From Undaria pinnatifida (lineage: Eukaryota > Sar > Phaeophyceae > Laminariales > Alariaceae), in NCBI GenBank assembly GCA_012845835.1, contig JABAKD010000002.1, positions 25,820,210 to 25,884,209 on the forward strand: a stretch of DNA of 64,000 nucleotides, read 5' to 3'. Of this stretch, positions 12,701 through 24,700 are shown in pieces (positions within the stretch are counted from its first letter, which is position 1; each line of letters opens with the position of its first letter). The notes beneath the pieces are model-generated. The model searched no databases, was not told the DNA's origin, and saw only the letters and a list, made by a program, of their open reading frames with translations. The position numbers and the translations under genes are program-made.

Positions 12701-15700
12701 TCCCACATCGTCACGTCTTGCCCAGATAGCTTGGCGGATGCCTTCGAGGGAGATGGACGCATGACCTCTTACCAGGTGTTTTGTCTGGATACAGGTGGGC
12801 GTTCTTTAGGTACTTTTCTGGAGCATCGGAGGAAATGATGGATGCTCCAAAAAAGTACCTGAAGAAGACTTTCTCACCTGTATCCAGAAAAAACACCTGG
12901 TAAGAGATCATGCGTCCATCTCCCTCGAACGCATCCGCCAAGCTATCTGGGCAAGACGTGACGATGTGGGAAATGCCTGTCACCTCGTCCAAATCAGTCT
13001 CTGCTCCTGTAGATGTCCTACCTCTCAGTTGGGGCCGGCCCCAACTTTGCCATGGTTCGGGTGGTGGAGGATGTTCCCCCGGATCTTCTCGCGGCCTGTC
13101 ATTCTGTGGACATGCGCTTGCAGAGACTCCGGTCTGCCTCTAGCGTTTCGTCGCTCGTCGATCATGATCTGTTGGGCTTGCCTCTCCCTGATGGCTTCGG
13201 GGTCCGGCATCAGGGAGGGGCAAGCCCAACAGATCATGATCGACGAGCACGACGAAACGCTAGAGGCAGACCGGAGTCTCTACAAGCGCGGAATGGGTCC
13301 TCCTCCGTTGATCCATGAACCAAAACAGCAATTCAGAGTACGAGTGAGCCGGGCATTTTTTAATTGTCACCAACAATATTACTTTTGCTGGGGCATCGCG
13401 GGGAGACAGGATGCACCAATTGCAGCAGCTCATAAATCGTACAGTACCGAGAGAAGGAAGCAAGAGTACACGGCGTGGATCTTAACTAAAACAAGACGAG
13501 TATTTGCTCGAGGATTGTAACACACGATGAGTTTTGGTTCGGGTGTCGTGGAGACAGGACACACAAAAATTGCAGTTCGCAAATCGAACATACCGAGAGG
13601 CGAAAGCAAGAGTAAAGACGTGAATCTTACTGAAAACTAGACGGGCATTTGCTCAAGAATTATATTACACTCGCACCAAGTACTAGTATATACCAGTAAG
13701 AGTCTTCGACCACACAATTTATATCTGTCTACGATTAAGAACCTGAACCATCCAGTACGGACCATGATACGGACACTTTTCGACAGGCGTGCTAGATCCA
13801 CGGATCACAAATACCGCTATTGTTTTGTCTCCGAACGGTGCACGATACAAAAAAGGACTTCTGCTGCCTGTCCGCTCACGATACTCGAACAAATATTACT
13901 CCGTCTTACGCGTCCCAGGTACTATCATACAACATGTGTGCAGTAACATGCCTCCATCATGGTATTTTCGTCTGGCAAAATGTCGTACCAGCTACGTCGT
14001 ACAATTCTGTCCGGAAATATAATAAACTTTTGACATTCACATAACACCAAAACAGTCTTTACACAAGTATGTCCCGGCAGAGTGGCCCAGGGCACAAGAA
14101 TGGGGACCGGATTTTTGCGGTGTGTTTGTGTTCTCGGGCTCATCACGACTGCTGCATACGCCACGTTGCCAAACAATGCTTCCAAGTATTACACCAGGTG
14201 TGCAAGAATTAGTAGCACGTGTCGCCTGTGAAATTGGGCTTGAGAAAGGAAATAACTCGGATCACTATAAACATGTACCAGTTTGATACCGCTATGTCAA
14301 TTAAAAGAACAATCGGGACGGGGCTATGATTTTATGAAAAAATAAAAAATACACCACAGCTGTGATATCAAGGATTCCGTCGAAGCATATCTTACCTCAT
14401 CGGAACTTGGGTGGGCCGAACAATCGCGCGAACTCGTACTTTTTTTTTTTTTTTTTAATCCTCCGGCGGATGGGGAAAAATAAAGCTCAACCCGTTAGAA
14501 CCCCGACATCCTTCCCTATACTAACTTCACGTAAAATTGTATCCAAAAAGGGGTTCCAGTAGCGAAACTTACACGTATTTTCATACACGTCGTGTCAATT
14601 TAACCGAATTGCATATTCGCAATCTAGCGCTATTTTAATAGCTGGCGTGTCCTTCAGTTCCCGTTGTAGCGACAGCGCGAGCTGTCTCGCTACCACATAT
14701 CTACCTGGTATACTAAAATGGGTAGTGGTCGCTATTACAAAAGTATATTGTGTGCCAGGTGAGTTAGAAAACTATTAAATACAACGTTTTGGTATACCGG
14801 CGTGGGTTGTTCACATTAAACGGATATTTCCGCCCATCTACATCCAGCACGACCAGTGTCCGTACAGATTACTCATGCCTGCCTCCTAGAGACACGAGCT
14901 CTGTGGTCACAAACCACGAGGCAGATATACACAATGCGAATACAGCAAGGTGACTTGGCCATGCAATGCCAGCCGCAATGAACACGCGGGCAAAGAAAGG
15001 ATGCAGGCCAGCACACCAGACTACTTGCAAAAAAAAAAGGGAAAATAATGAGAAAGAAGAAAAAAGCGGTGCAAGAGAGGTTCCTCTGATACCAGGAATA
15101 CGAGAGGTTTCTCTCATACCAGGTATAAGAGAGGTTCCTCTGATACTACAGGAGGAGAGGTTTATTTGATATCTACAAGGTATGATATCTGTCCGTATGA
15201 AGAGAGGCCTAATTCACCTGGCACATCGATAGCCTACACCGCCGTGTAAGCCACCACTACTCACAACTACTGCACTCGTACATAGAATGGTTCTATGTCC
15301 AACATAGAGACAGCCACAACCACACAAGAACATCGGGAAGAACAACAGCAAGAACGAGAACAAAAAAAAAAGAACATACAGCCGACGACGCAAGGCCAAC
15401 TTGAAGGTCAACTTGACCAAGCACTTAGTAGCAAGAAGCAACCAAATGGTAGTGTTCCGCGAAGTCAAGATCCATAGCCCGCCGCAAGCAGTCTCTTGAG
15501 GCTCCAAGAGCGCAAAATCAGGGTTGGAAATTACGGGCCGTGTTTATTGATACAAGTGCTACTCCGCAAAAAACATCCTCCGCTGTTGAGAATGGTTGGA
15601 GAGTTCACAGCAAGCCGCTTTACCCCGGCCGCCCGCGGTAGATCCTCGTCACTCGGAACCATAATGCTGACGTTGTACAAGGAGTTCGGTTGCTCCTTGA

Positions 15701-18700
15701 GATCGAATTCTGGATGGTTACATGTATGTACGAACACACCCCTACATAATATACTACTCTAGTACTATACCGATATACCTGGTACCAGGTCCCAACCCGA
15801 CCAGAAGCCTAAGCCCTAACTAACCTAGCCACAATATCATAGGGGGTGGGATATGGGTGCGTACATAAAATACACAACTTCGAGTAGGGGTATACATGGC
15901 TTATTGTTGTCGTTGTTGTTCTCACATTAACTCGCATAATCAAGTCCGTCGGCGGTCACAGGACAGGCTCCAGTCACTCTGGAGTGGAATACCCCAGGGG
16001 GAAAAAACACAGACACACCAAAAGTGGTACACGCATATACCATAGCTGACGCAATTCATGCCTCCGCCAAAAATATATGTAAAAAAGTGATAGCGGGAGT
16101 CAGCCTACGACGTGCCAGGTTTACACGCCCTAGGGATGCGAATAATATTTTCAGCAGAACGCGCATACATTACGGTTATCTAATACCACTGGACTGGATT
16201 AGGAGCTTGTGCTTGCAGGTAGGATGGGTAATTTTCTCCGCCTCGTATCATTGTGTGTCACCACGGAACCAGTGACGGCACCCTAACAATCAGTACCAGG
16301 GACTCTGGGAGTGTTGGGTGCATGTGCTGGGCAAATATGCCATGAGCCGGACAGCCCAGGAAAAACGTACAGCGGTCAAGGGTGAGCAACCAAGCGTTCC
16401 ACACTGAAACCTAGTAGTTTGGCGTCAGTCAAGGTAAAAGATTGGAAAATTGCCATCGGTCGTTGCCGTCGGTCAAGGGAGGGTTGAAATTGCCGTCTCC
16501 TGCCATCTTTGCTGCTGGGCGTCTTGGGTGGATTGAAACAACGAAATAACGATAGCAGACAGACACACAACGGCATTCCTGTGACGTGAGGAAGTACGAC
16601 TCGACATAAGAGGAAGTGGTGTCGTGGCTACGTTGTTCTAGCAAGGCAGTCAGTCGGTTGGATATCACGAGGGAAAGTACAGCCCCGTCCCCCCGCCCCC
16701 CCCGCCAAGGGGGAACCCCAACCCAAAGGCGATTCGACGAAGGGGGAATGGCGGCATGGTTGAATGGTTAGACTAGTAGGGCAGTAAGTTCGTTGGCCTA
16801 GACTAGTAGGGCATCGAGTTTTTAGTTTAGTTAGTTGAATTTCACGGGTAAATTGTTGTTAGGTGGAGAAGGCAGCCATCTTACGGAACTTTTTGTCGAC
16901 TAAAGTCAGGCGAGGCTGGCATCCGCTGCGTGGCTCTACGACTCCGGATGTGATCTAAAAGAGTACAGCAACACAATGCCCGGTGCGGTGGTAACCTGGT
17001 TTGCGTGGTAACGTGGTGAGTACCAGCAGTAGCAAGCCATTTTCATGAAAAGCACCACGAAAAAACAAAAGTTTCGTTCCGTTGACGTCCGTTCGTGCCT
17101 TTTTAGCGGTATGATACGGTTACGACTGTCGCACCACGACTGTCGCACCACGACTGTCGCACCGAATCACTCTTCGTAGGCAAAATATGCCCAACGTAGT
17201 ATGGCATGACACACATTCCATCGGATGATCCAACACGCAAGAAAATACATACCCCTCAGGCAAATTTCGAGGCTCGTTTTCGCGACAACTGGGAGAGCGC
17301 AAACGCCAAGCGATGCATGCGCCGGTGGGAAGATATCTAAACAGGGCCTTTCCAAAGGCGGCACCATTTTCGATGTCTGTGGTCCCCTTTGACTTGGGAG
17401 AAAATCGGCTTTCAAATTGTCCCAGAAGGTGTGTGTGTCAATCTTTCATTTTTCATGCCATATGAGCGGTGGTAGAAGCTGGAAGTACACGTTGTTCTAT
17501 TGCTGAAGAATACACGCTCCCCGGGGAGGGTGTTGCAACTTCAAAAAGGGAGAAAAGACTGCAAAAACTCAAGAGAAAGAAATGGTACCCACCCTGTCAA
17601 ATAAACCGGCAAGCAAAAACCGACCGGCCCAATCGAGATTATAGTGCAGTCATATCTCGTACAAGCAATGTTTCCCGTTTAGGGACCCAGGCAAAGCAAC
17701 CTAAAACGCGAGAAAAGAGGTTAGAAAAATCCATCCGTCTGCGAAGAGCGTGCATAGACATAACAAGTGTCATCCATCATGCCGCCTGAGCGCGTATCGT
17801 ACAGCTCCTCAGTTCATTGCAAATCGGAACACATCCTCTGATACCTACAGCAGGCTCGGCTTTCCGTGGCCAGCGCGGCAACAATCGCCAGTTTTTTTTG
17901 CCCCTTGTTTTACAACGGCAAACGTCATTCCCCACAGGATTTCAAGGAGTTTGTTCCTAAAACGAGGGTGCGATTCTGACGGGGCTATAAACCCTTCGGG
18001 GCTTCAGAGGAAAACATGTTTATTCCAGAATTCGCCACACAAAGCAGCCCCGGGACGCCGGGTGGTAGACGGTGTGTGTTCACATCAATAGTGTGCTGAA
18101 AAAAAAGTGTCTTCGAAGCGCATGGACAGGAGCTACAGGACACACACATCGCACATTCCGATACTATCAATAGTACTGCTGCACGCTTCCTCCTAGACGG
18201 CCGATAACATATCGAATATCTCTCCTGTTTTTTGTTCGATGTAAACGGGTCTGAAAAGAGTTAAGACAGCTTTTTTGGGACAGTTTCCCTGTCAAGTCTC
18301 GATGGGGTCTGTTCTGACACGAATCGCGAGACTTCAAAAACCGAGTGCGCGTGTTGCGCGCTGTACTGTAGTCGAAACGAAGACGCCCGCTATGACCGCA
18401 ACTTGGCATAGCGAACAGCGGCCTCCGCGCGGCGGTAGGGCTGTAATATACGACCCTGAATTCATTCAACCCGTACACGGGACGCCTCCCTCACTCGAGG
18501 CTTTGTCTGGCGACTGCAATAGCCAGTAGACCTTGACATATGCTTCGGATAATTCGACAAGATGGCTGACGCACATCGTGTACCAGACGAAGAGGACTAG
18601 CCCTAAACATTGGCTGAGTGGGCTGGGGTCAGGGGCCCTCGCAATAGCGACGACGGAGGCAGATCTTCTGTCTGTACAAAGGGGCGTGCAAAGAAACGTC

Positions 18701-21700
18701 GCCTACACATCCGCAAAAAGAAAAAGAAAAACGCTAGGATATTTCCCAGAGGGTGGCCCCCAACACACAAATCGGGCGATGTACGCCCGGGGCGGGCGGA
18801 CGTGGGGCTTTTCCTCAGTTGTCATGACCGACACACATCACACGGAGACTTCTACCCCAGCCTTTTGATGCGACGAACGGAGACGTCGCGAACTCCGAGT
18901 GGGAGCTCACTTTCGCTGGCACCACATGCTCGACAAAATGGTTGGACATACCCTTAGAATTATATAACCTTAACGCAAACTAACCGAATCAAATACAAAC
19001 CACCAAATGTCAATGTGGGGATGGTCCAGTCCTTTTCGTCTCGTACACAGCGTGCCTCACCAACTTTTCGCTAAGAAGTTGGGTAAGCTTCACTGGCTCA
19101 TGGTGGTCGAGACGGTGGTCGAGGACCGATGGTGGTCTAGGACCACTGCGGTGCAATGGCTGATCGTCAACCGTGGAGCCGCTGTGGTACTCGACCATAT
19201 CAGCTCCCGCTCGGAGTTCGGTACAGCTCCTAACTTCGTCCCGGCAAGCTCTGTTGAAGTCTCCGTCCGGTGTGTATCGGCCGCGGAAACCCGGCGATAG
19301 CCCCACGTTCGCCCCAGGCGTTGCACGGACCGAAACCTCCGGACAATGAGGTTGTGTGTTGACCAATGAAACATCCCGGGATGTCAGTAGTTGACCAATG
19401 GTTGGAATTTCTTGATTCCTCCGTAGAGGAGGTTGTGTTCTTACCAAACACATATCTCGAAACACCGGGAGATGAACCAATGAAAGGGTTTCCTCGAATA
19501 AGCGGTAAGCTATACTGCCGTAGAGGCGATTATATACCTGTCTCCGCCAATGCTAGACAGTCGCCAGACGAGGTCTCGAGTGAGGAAGGCGTTTCGCCTA
19601 TGGGCCAAACTTGGAGCTTTACACCAGCCCCACCGCACCGACGCCGCTGCCGGTACTGCTGTGTTTGTGGCGAGCTCGTTGAAGTTAGCGCTGTATTCAG
19701 AACTATTGGTCTTAAGGATAGGTATTCGCAAGATTAGCTCTGTACCATGCTCGAAAACAGGCATGAAAATACGTTGTTGGGGCAGCAAAACAAAAAAAGG
19801 CAATCCCATGTTGGCGGTGCATATTCTGAAACCGAACAGCACGGTAACAGTGCTGTTTTGCTGCCCGAACAGTGACCCCTACACCATTTTCAAGTAGTTT
19901 TGTCCCCGAAAAACGGGTTTCCAGTTGTAAAGGCGTTAACATATGCCCCAGTTTTCGGGACAAACTACAACACGTGTATGAAAATACGTGGAAGTGTGGC
20001 GAGCTTAAGCTTGACTTTTCCCCATCCGCCGGAGGAAAAAGCAAAAAAAAACTAAATCGAACTAGGAGTATACGAGGATTATACGTGATTCAGTTTTGCA
20101 GCGAGTGGTAAAGGGGTTGATGCCTACATTTTTTTCCCTTTTATCATCTTTTTCTATCATTTTTTCTCTCCAGATCAACCCGCAAGAGTTTTTTTTTTTT
20201 CTTCGTCCCATTTATTATCCTCCCACTACTCTCGCACTCCCACCCAGTAGTAACTCAGATCCGGGGTTACATAGCGGTCCTCCTCCCCCCTCCTCACTAA
20301 GGTACGTGCCTTCATTTTTGTCGCAAGAAGAATTCTACTATTAATAGCGTTGGTCCTTGAGTTCGATTCCGACCGTAGTGAGATGTTGACTTTGTTTGCA
20401 AAAAATGCAATAAAACGAAGGATCAACTGCTGAGAGCGCCTATTAATAGCACTTTGGGCAGGTTCAATTCGACGCGAGTCGACGAGGGAAGAAAAAACCA
20501 CTAGACGACCGGGGCGACCGGCTACTAATCGGAGCCTACGCTGTGAGTATGTGCCTGTAACACAGCAGGTTACAAGTACAAGCCCTTGAACTCAGTTAGC
20601 AAACGTCCACCATCGCAAGAACAGAGACGCTCTGGTTGCGCCATGAAAGCGCGAGACTCCAACACCATCGAAATGTGCCCGTGCAAGCACCGACGACATG
20701 ACGACACGCTCACGCTCATGATGTTTCCATTTAGCACGAGTACGTAAGTACGCGTATAAACTCGAAGGAACCGTTCGTACATACCCTGTCACGGAATCAA
20801 ACTATACGTAATGACATAAGCGATGTACTGCTGTGTGGACAACGAGAAAAGTACCATCGCGAGTCTACATAACTTCTGAACTTGTACCTGACGTGTGTGA
20901 AAACACGTGGAAGTGGGGGTGAGCTTTACTTTTCCCATCCGCCGAAAGACTAAAAGAAAAAATGTACCTGTGGTACCCTGGTACAGCAGTATGAAGGAAA
21001 TGTGAGAACATCAACCTGTGCGGGGTTCTAGCCTGCGATATACATGCCGACGTATAATTTCTTTCTTCAACCCATTTTGAAAAATCTTCTAAACGCGTCA
21101 ACAATGAGTTCGATAAATTTAGGGTCGATACGTACTCATCTTTGCAAGCTGCGTGATACACCTGCCGCTCGTTTGTCCTACGGATATGTATTATCCTCGC
21201 ACTACTCTCGCCATCCCTTCCAGAAGGAAATCAGATCCGGGGTCCCATAGCGGGCCCTCCAATCCGCTGCCCACTACGGTACGTGCCTTCATTTGCATCG
21301 CGAGAAGAGTTCAGCATTGTCTTCCCTTGTCGACTCGCGTCGAATTGTACCTACCCACGCTGCTACGCAGGCGTTCTCAGCAGTTATCTTTTAGAAAGTC
21401 AAACCTCACTACGGTGGGAATCGAACTCAAGAATCAACGCTAGAGGTATTCGAGGGTAACCAATAGACCAACGACCGGCTGTGACATCGATCTCAATAAT
21501 TACGCGGTGTCCTTACTATTGAAACACCGGGGAGGCCGGTTATTGCGTTTGACTACGTATCATACGGTATTTCTTCCAGAGGTTGAAATCATCGTGCGTA
21601 TTGTTAGGCTGCGTATATATCATACCATACGCCTTAGTAAGCGTTTTAGCATTAGTGTTTTATGTTCTATAATACGTACCAGGTATCAATATAAGGCTGT

Positions 21701-24700
21701 GGTCCAACATAGGAAGCCGTAGCCGCTCAACTATCAACCCCTTTAGAGCCCCCGAACCCCTCCCTATACTAAATCCAAGTATTTTTGTCCCCAAAACGGG
21801 TTTCCAGTTGTAACGGGGTTAAGGTCGAGGTTGTTCGTTCGGATCCCACAAGGGACTCTTTCCAAGCAGTTCGTTCTTACAAGTCGACAGGCCGAAAACG
21901 CGAGAGCGTGGGTTGGTGAAATTCGATACAATTCGACGAGCATAAAAAGCTGAAAAAAAGTGGGAATGCTGAAACCTATGCGCGAGAAAAACAAATTCAA
22001 GTACCGAGGGGAGAAGGGAATAGACACCTGTGATCACGGCTTGTCCAGAATGTCGCTGAGGGCCAAACCTCTCACGAGTTGAGCTGGGGAGTAAAACTGA
22101 CCATGAAAAATTATGTGACGCAGAGAAGGCATCCATTGGGAGCCGAATGCACTCAGATCGCCCGTCGCCCCGGTGGTCCAGTGGTTAACCTTGGACACGA
22201 CTAAGGGTGGAGCCAGGGATTCAAATACAGATATTATCATTCTCCAGAGACACCAACCGTCGAGAGCACATTATAGCGTGGGTAGAGACGCCAACCGTCG
22301 AGAGCACATTATAGCGTGGGAAAGCACAATTCGACGCGAGTCGACGAGGCAAGAACATGCGGAATTATTATCGCGATAAAAATGAAGGCGGGTACCGTAG
22401 TGGGGAAGGAGGACAAGAGCCTGGTTGGTGACCTCGGGTCTGAGTTACGTCTAGGGAGGGAGAAGGAGAAAGAAGAAGTGACGAGATAATTTATGTGGTC
22501 TACCAGGTTGTTGATGTTGTTATCTCTAACTCTTGTCAAACATCGAGAGTCCGTGGTGACACAACGGTGCTGGGGCCCAAGGAAGATCCGAAAAATCAAT
22601 GAAATCAAAATTCGTCCGGGGAATACTACGCTTTCCCGCCTTAAAACGCACGATACGAAGGCGCACAAGTGAATGATCCAATGTGCACATGGCCGCGGGT
22701 ATCCACTTCCAGTAGCATAGAGTTCCCCCGCTCCCACAACTAACCAACTCGTGGCTACAAACTACAGCGGTTGGGCTGCCTGCACCGTACGAACCGCACG
22801 TGAGCACAGACGAACGCGCCTGCTGTCTGGAGTGCTGTCAGAGTGACGACCCGCGGGCATGCAGTGAAAACAGGTACGAGTACAAGTACCAGGTAATGGT
22901 TAACCACGAACACCATAGTTTCAAATATCGGTGCGGAGATTATATTTTCAAGACACCAACCGCCGAGAGCGCGTTCAAGCGTGGGTAGTAGCTAGTGGGT
23001 AGGCACAATTCGACGCTATTAATAGTCGACGAGGCGAGCAATAGCTGGAGTCCTATCGCTATAAAAATGAAGGGGCGTGTCGTGCTGGGGAGGGGGAAGA
23101 AGAGCCCGCCCAGTAACCTCGGGTCTGAGTTACATCTAGGGAGGGAGAAGGACAAAGAAAGAGTGCGAAGATACTAGATGGGATGAGCAACAAAAAAAAG
23201 AATCGCACACAGCGCTAGGATACCGGTATTACACTACCTGGTGCATCAACACACAAACTGCAGCGTGGTCAGTTGTAGCAGCAGTGGTTCCTCTGTAGCG
23301 CCGGTTGAGCAGTGCCGGTAGCCAGCTACGGTGCCTGTGATACTGCTTGGAACGTAAAAATCCCCGGATGTAGTGGCAGTATGGGAGTAGCGCCGGTTGC
23401 CCCTATGGTGCCGGTACTACCGGCTGGAACGTATCGGCGTTTATATATAGGGGTTACTACTACTGCTGCTGTACCAGGTACACCCAATGAAACATGATAA
23501 GATAAATTATCAAAACTGGTTAAATTATACCTGGTGTACATGGCACTTACTCTGTCTGCTGCTGTCAGCACGGCGCCCACGGTTTTGGGGGCAAACAACT
23601 TGGAATTACAGATACGAATACGTAGTGTGCAATAGTTTTTGCCGTTCCAAAGAGTTAAGAACTAAACCGTTGATAATTGTGTCTAAATAATAAATAATTA
23701 CCCCGTAAGCAGTTCAAGGCAACATTTCGCCCGCGTTTTTGGACACACGACTTAAAATTAGACTAATAACGACTTAAATAAAATTATACTATTAATACCT
23801 ATTGTAAATTATTCACGCTGTCATGGTATCTGCTAATGGTGGGTACTCGTAGAGACTGCGATATTAACGCAAGAACTCGGATAACTACCTCGTAGTTGGC
23901 ACGAACTTCTATAAGCTGCGCGATATTAACAGAAGAATTAGACTTGCACCCACGTTTTCTACTTGGAGTTACTGCTGTGGGACTCCATTTGCAGTCGTAG
24001 TAAAGTAGTAGTAACCTTTGTGTGACCACGGACTCTAGATTATTGACAAGAGTTAATGTGAGAAAACATCAAGTACAGGTATAAAAATAGGACAAACAAA
24101 TACGCATTGCAACGCAAATGAGATCAGAGGTCACAGACCAGCGGATCAGAGGTCGATCGAAGAGATCAGTTTCTCAGTGAACAAAGCAACCAAACAGGTC
24201 GGGACCGACCAACTAACCAAAACACGCCTCACCTCCGAAAAACAAACCTCGGCGGGGACAGCAGAGGAAACCACGGCGGAAACACAAGGTTACACAGAGA
24301 CCTCGCTCGGCGTTATGTCGGCTGCGTACATATTAAACGCGTATGATGCAATTACGTTGTCGTATTTTCATCCTTCTTGCCGTCATCAAGCTCATGAACA
24401 GCACACGTAACACCAGATCAGCATAACACGAAGAACACACCTGACGGCTATAACCACGGAGTAGATACGGCGATGCCTCGCCAGACAAAGAAACAAATGC
24501 CGGTAAAATATTAGAGGCAAACACCAGCGGCAGCAGCAGCAGCAACAGCATCATCAGTATTTTATCACATGAATAGCCTATGATACGATTAGTCATCATA
24601 CACAAGTATCGCGGGGAGTGGGGAAAGCAGGTACGCAACACCAGACGCAGACGTCACGTATCGCCACCACCACTTAGCACCACCTACACGGCAGGGTCAC

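Noticed and set aside
12711-13520. ORFs of 90-184 codons over the double hairpin
   Set aside because: The same peptide wording appears mirrored on both arms, as expected from inverted DNA; no protein family recognised.
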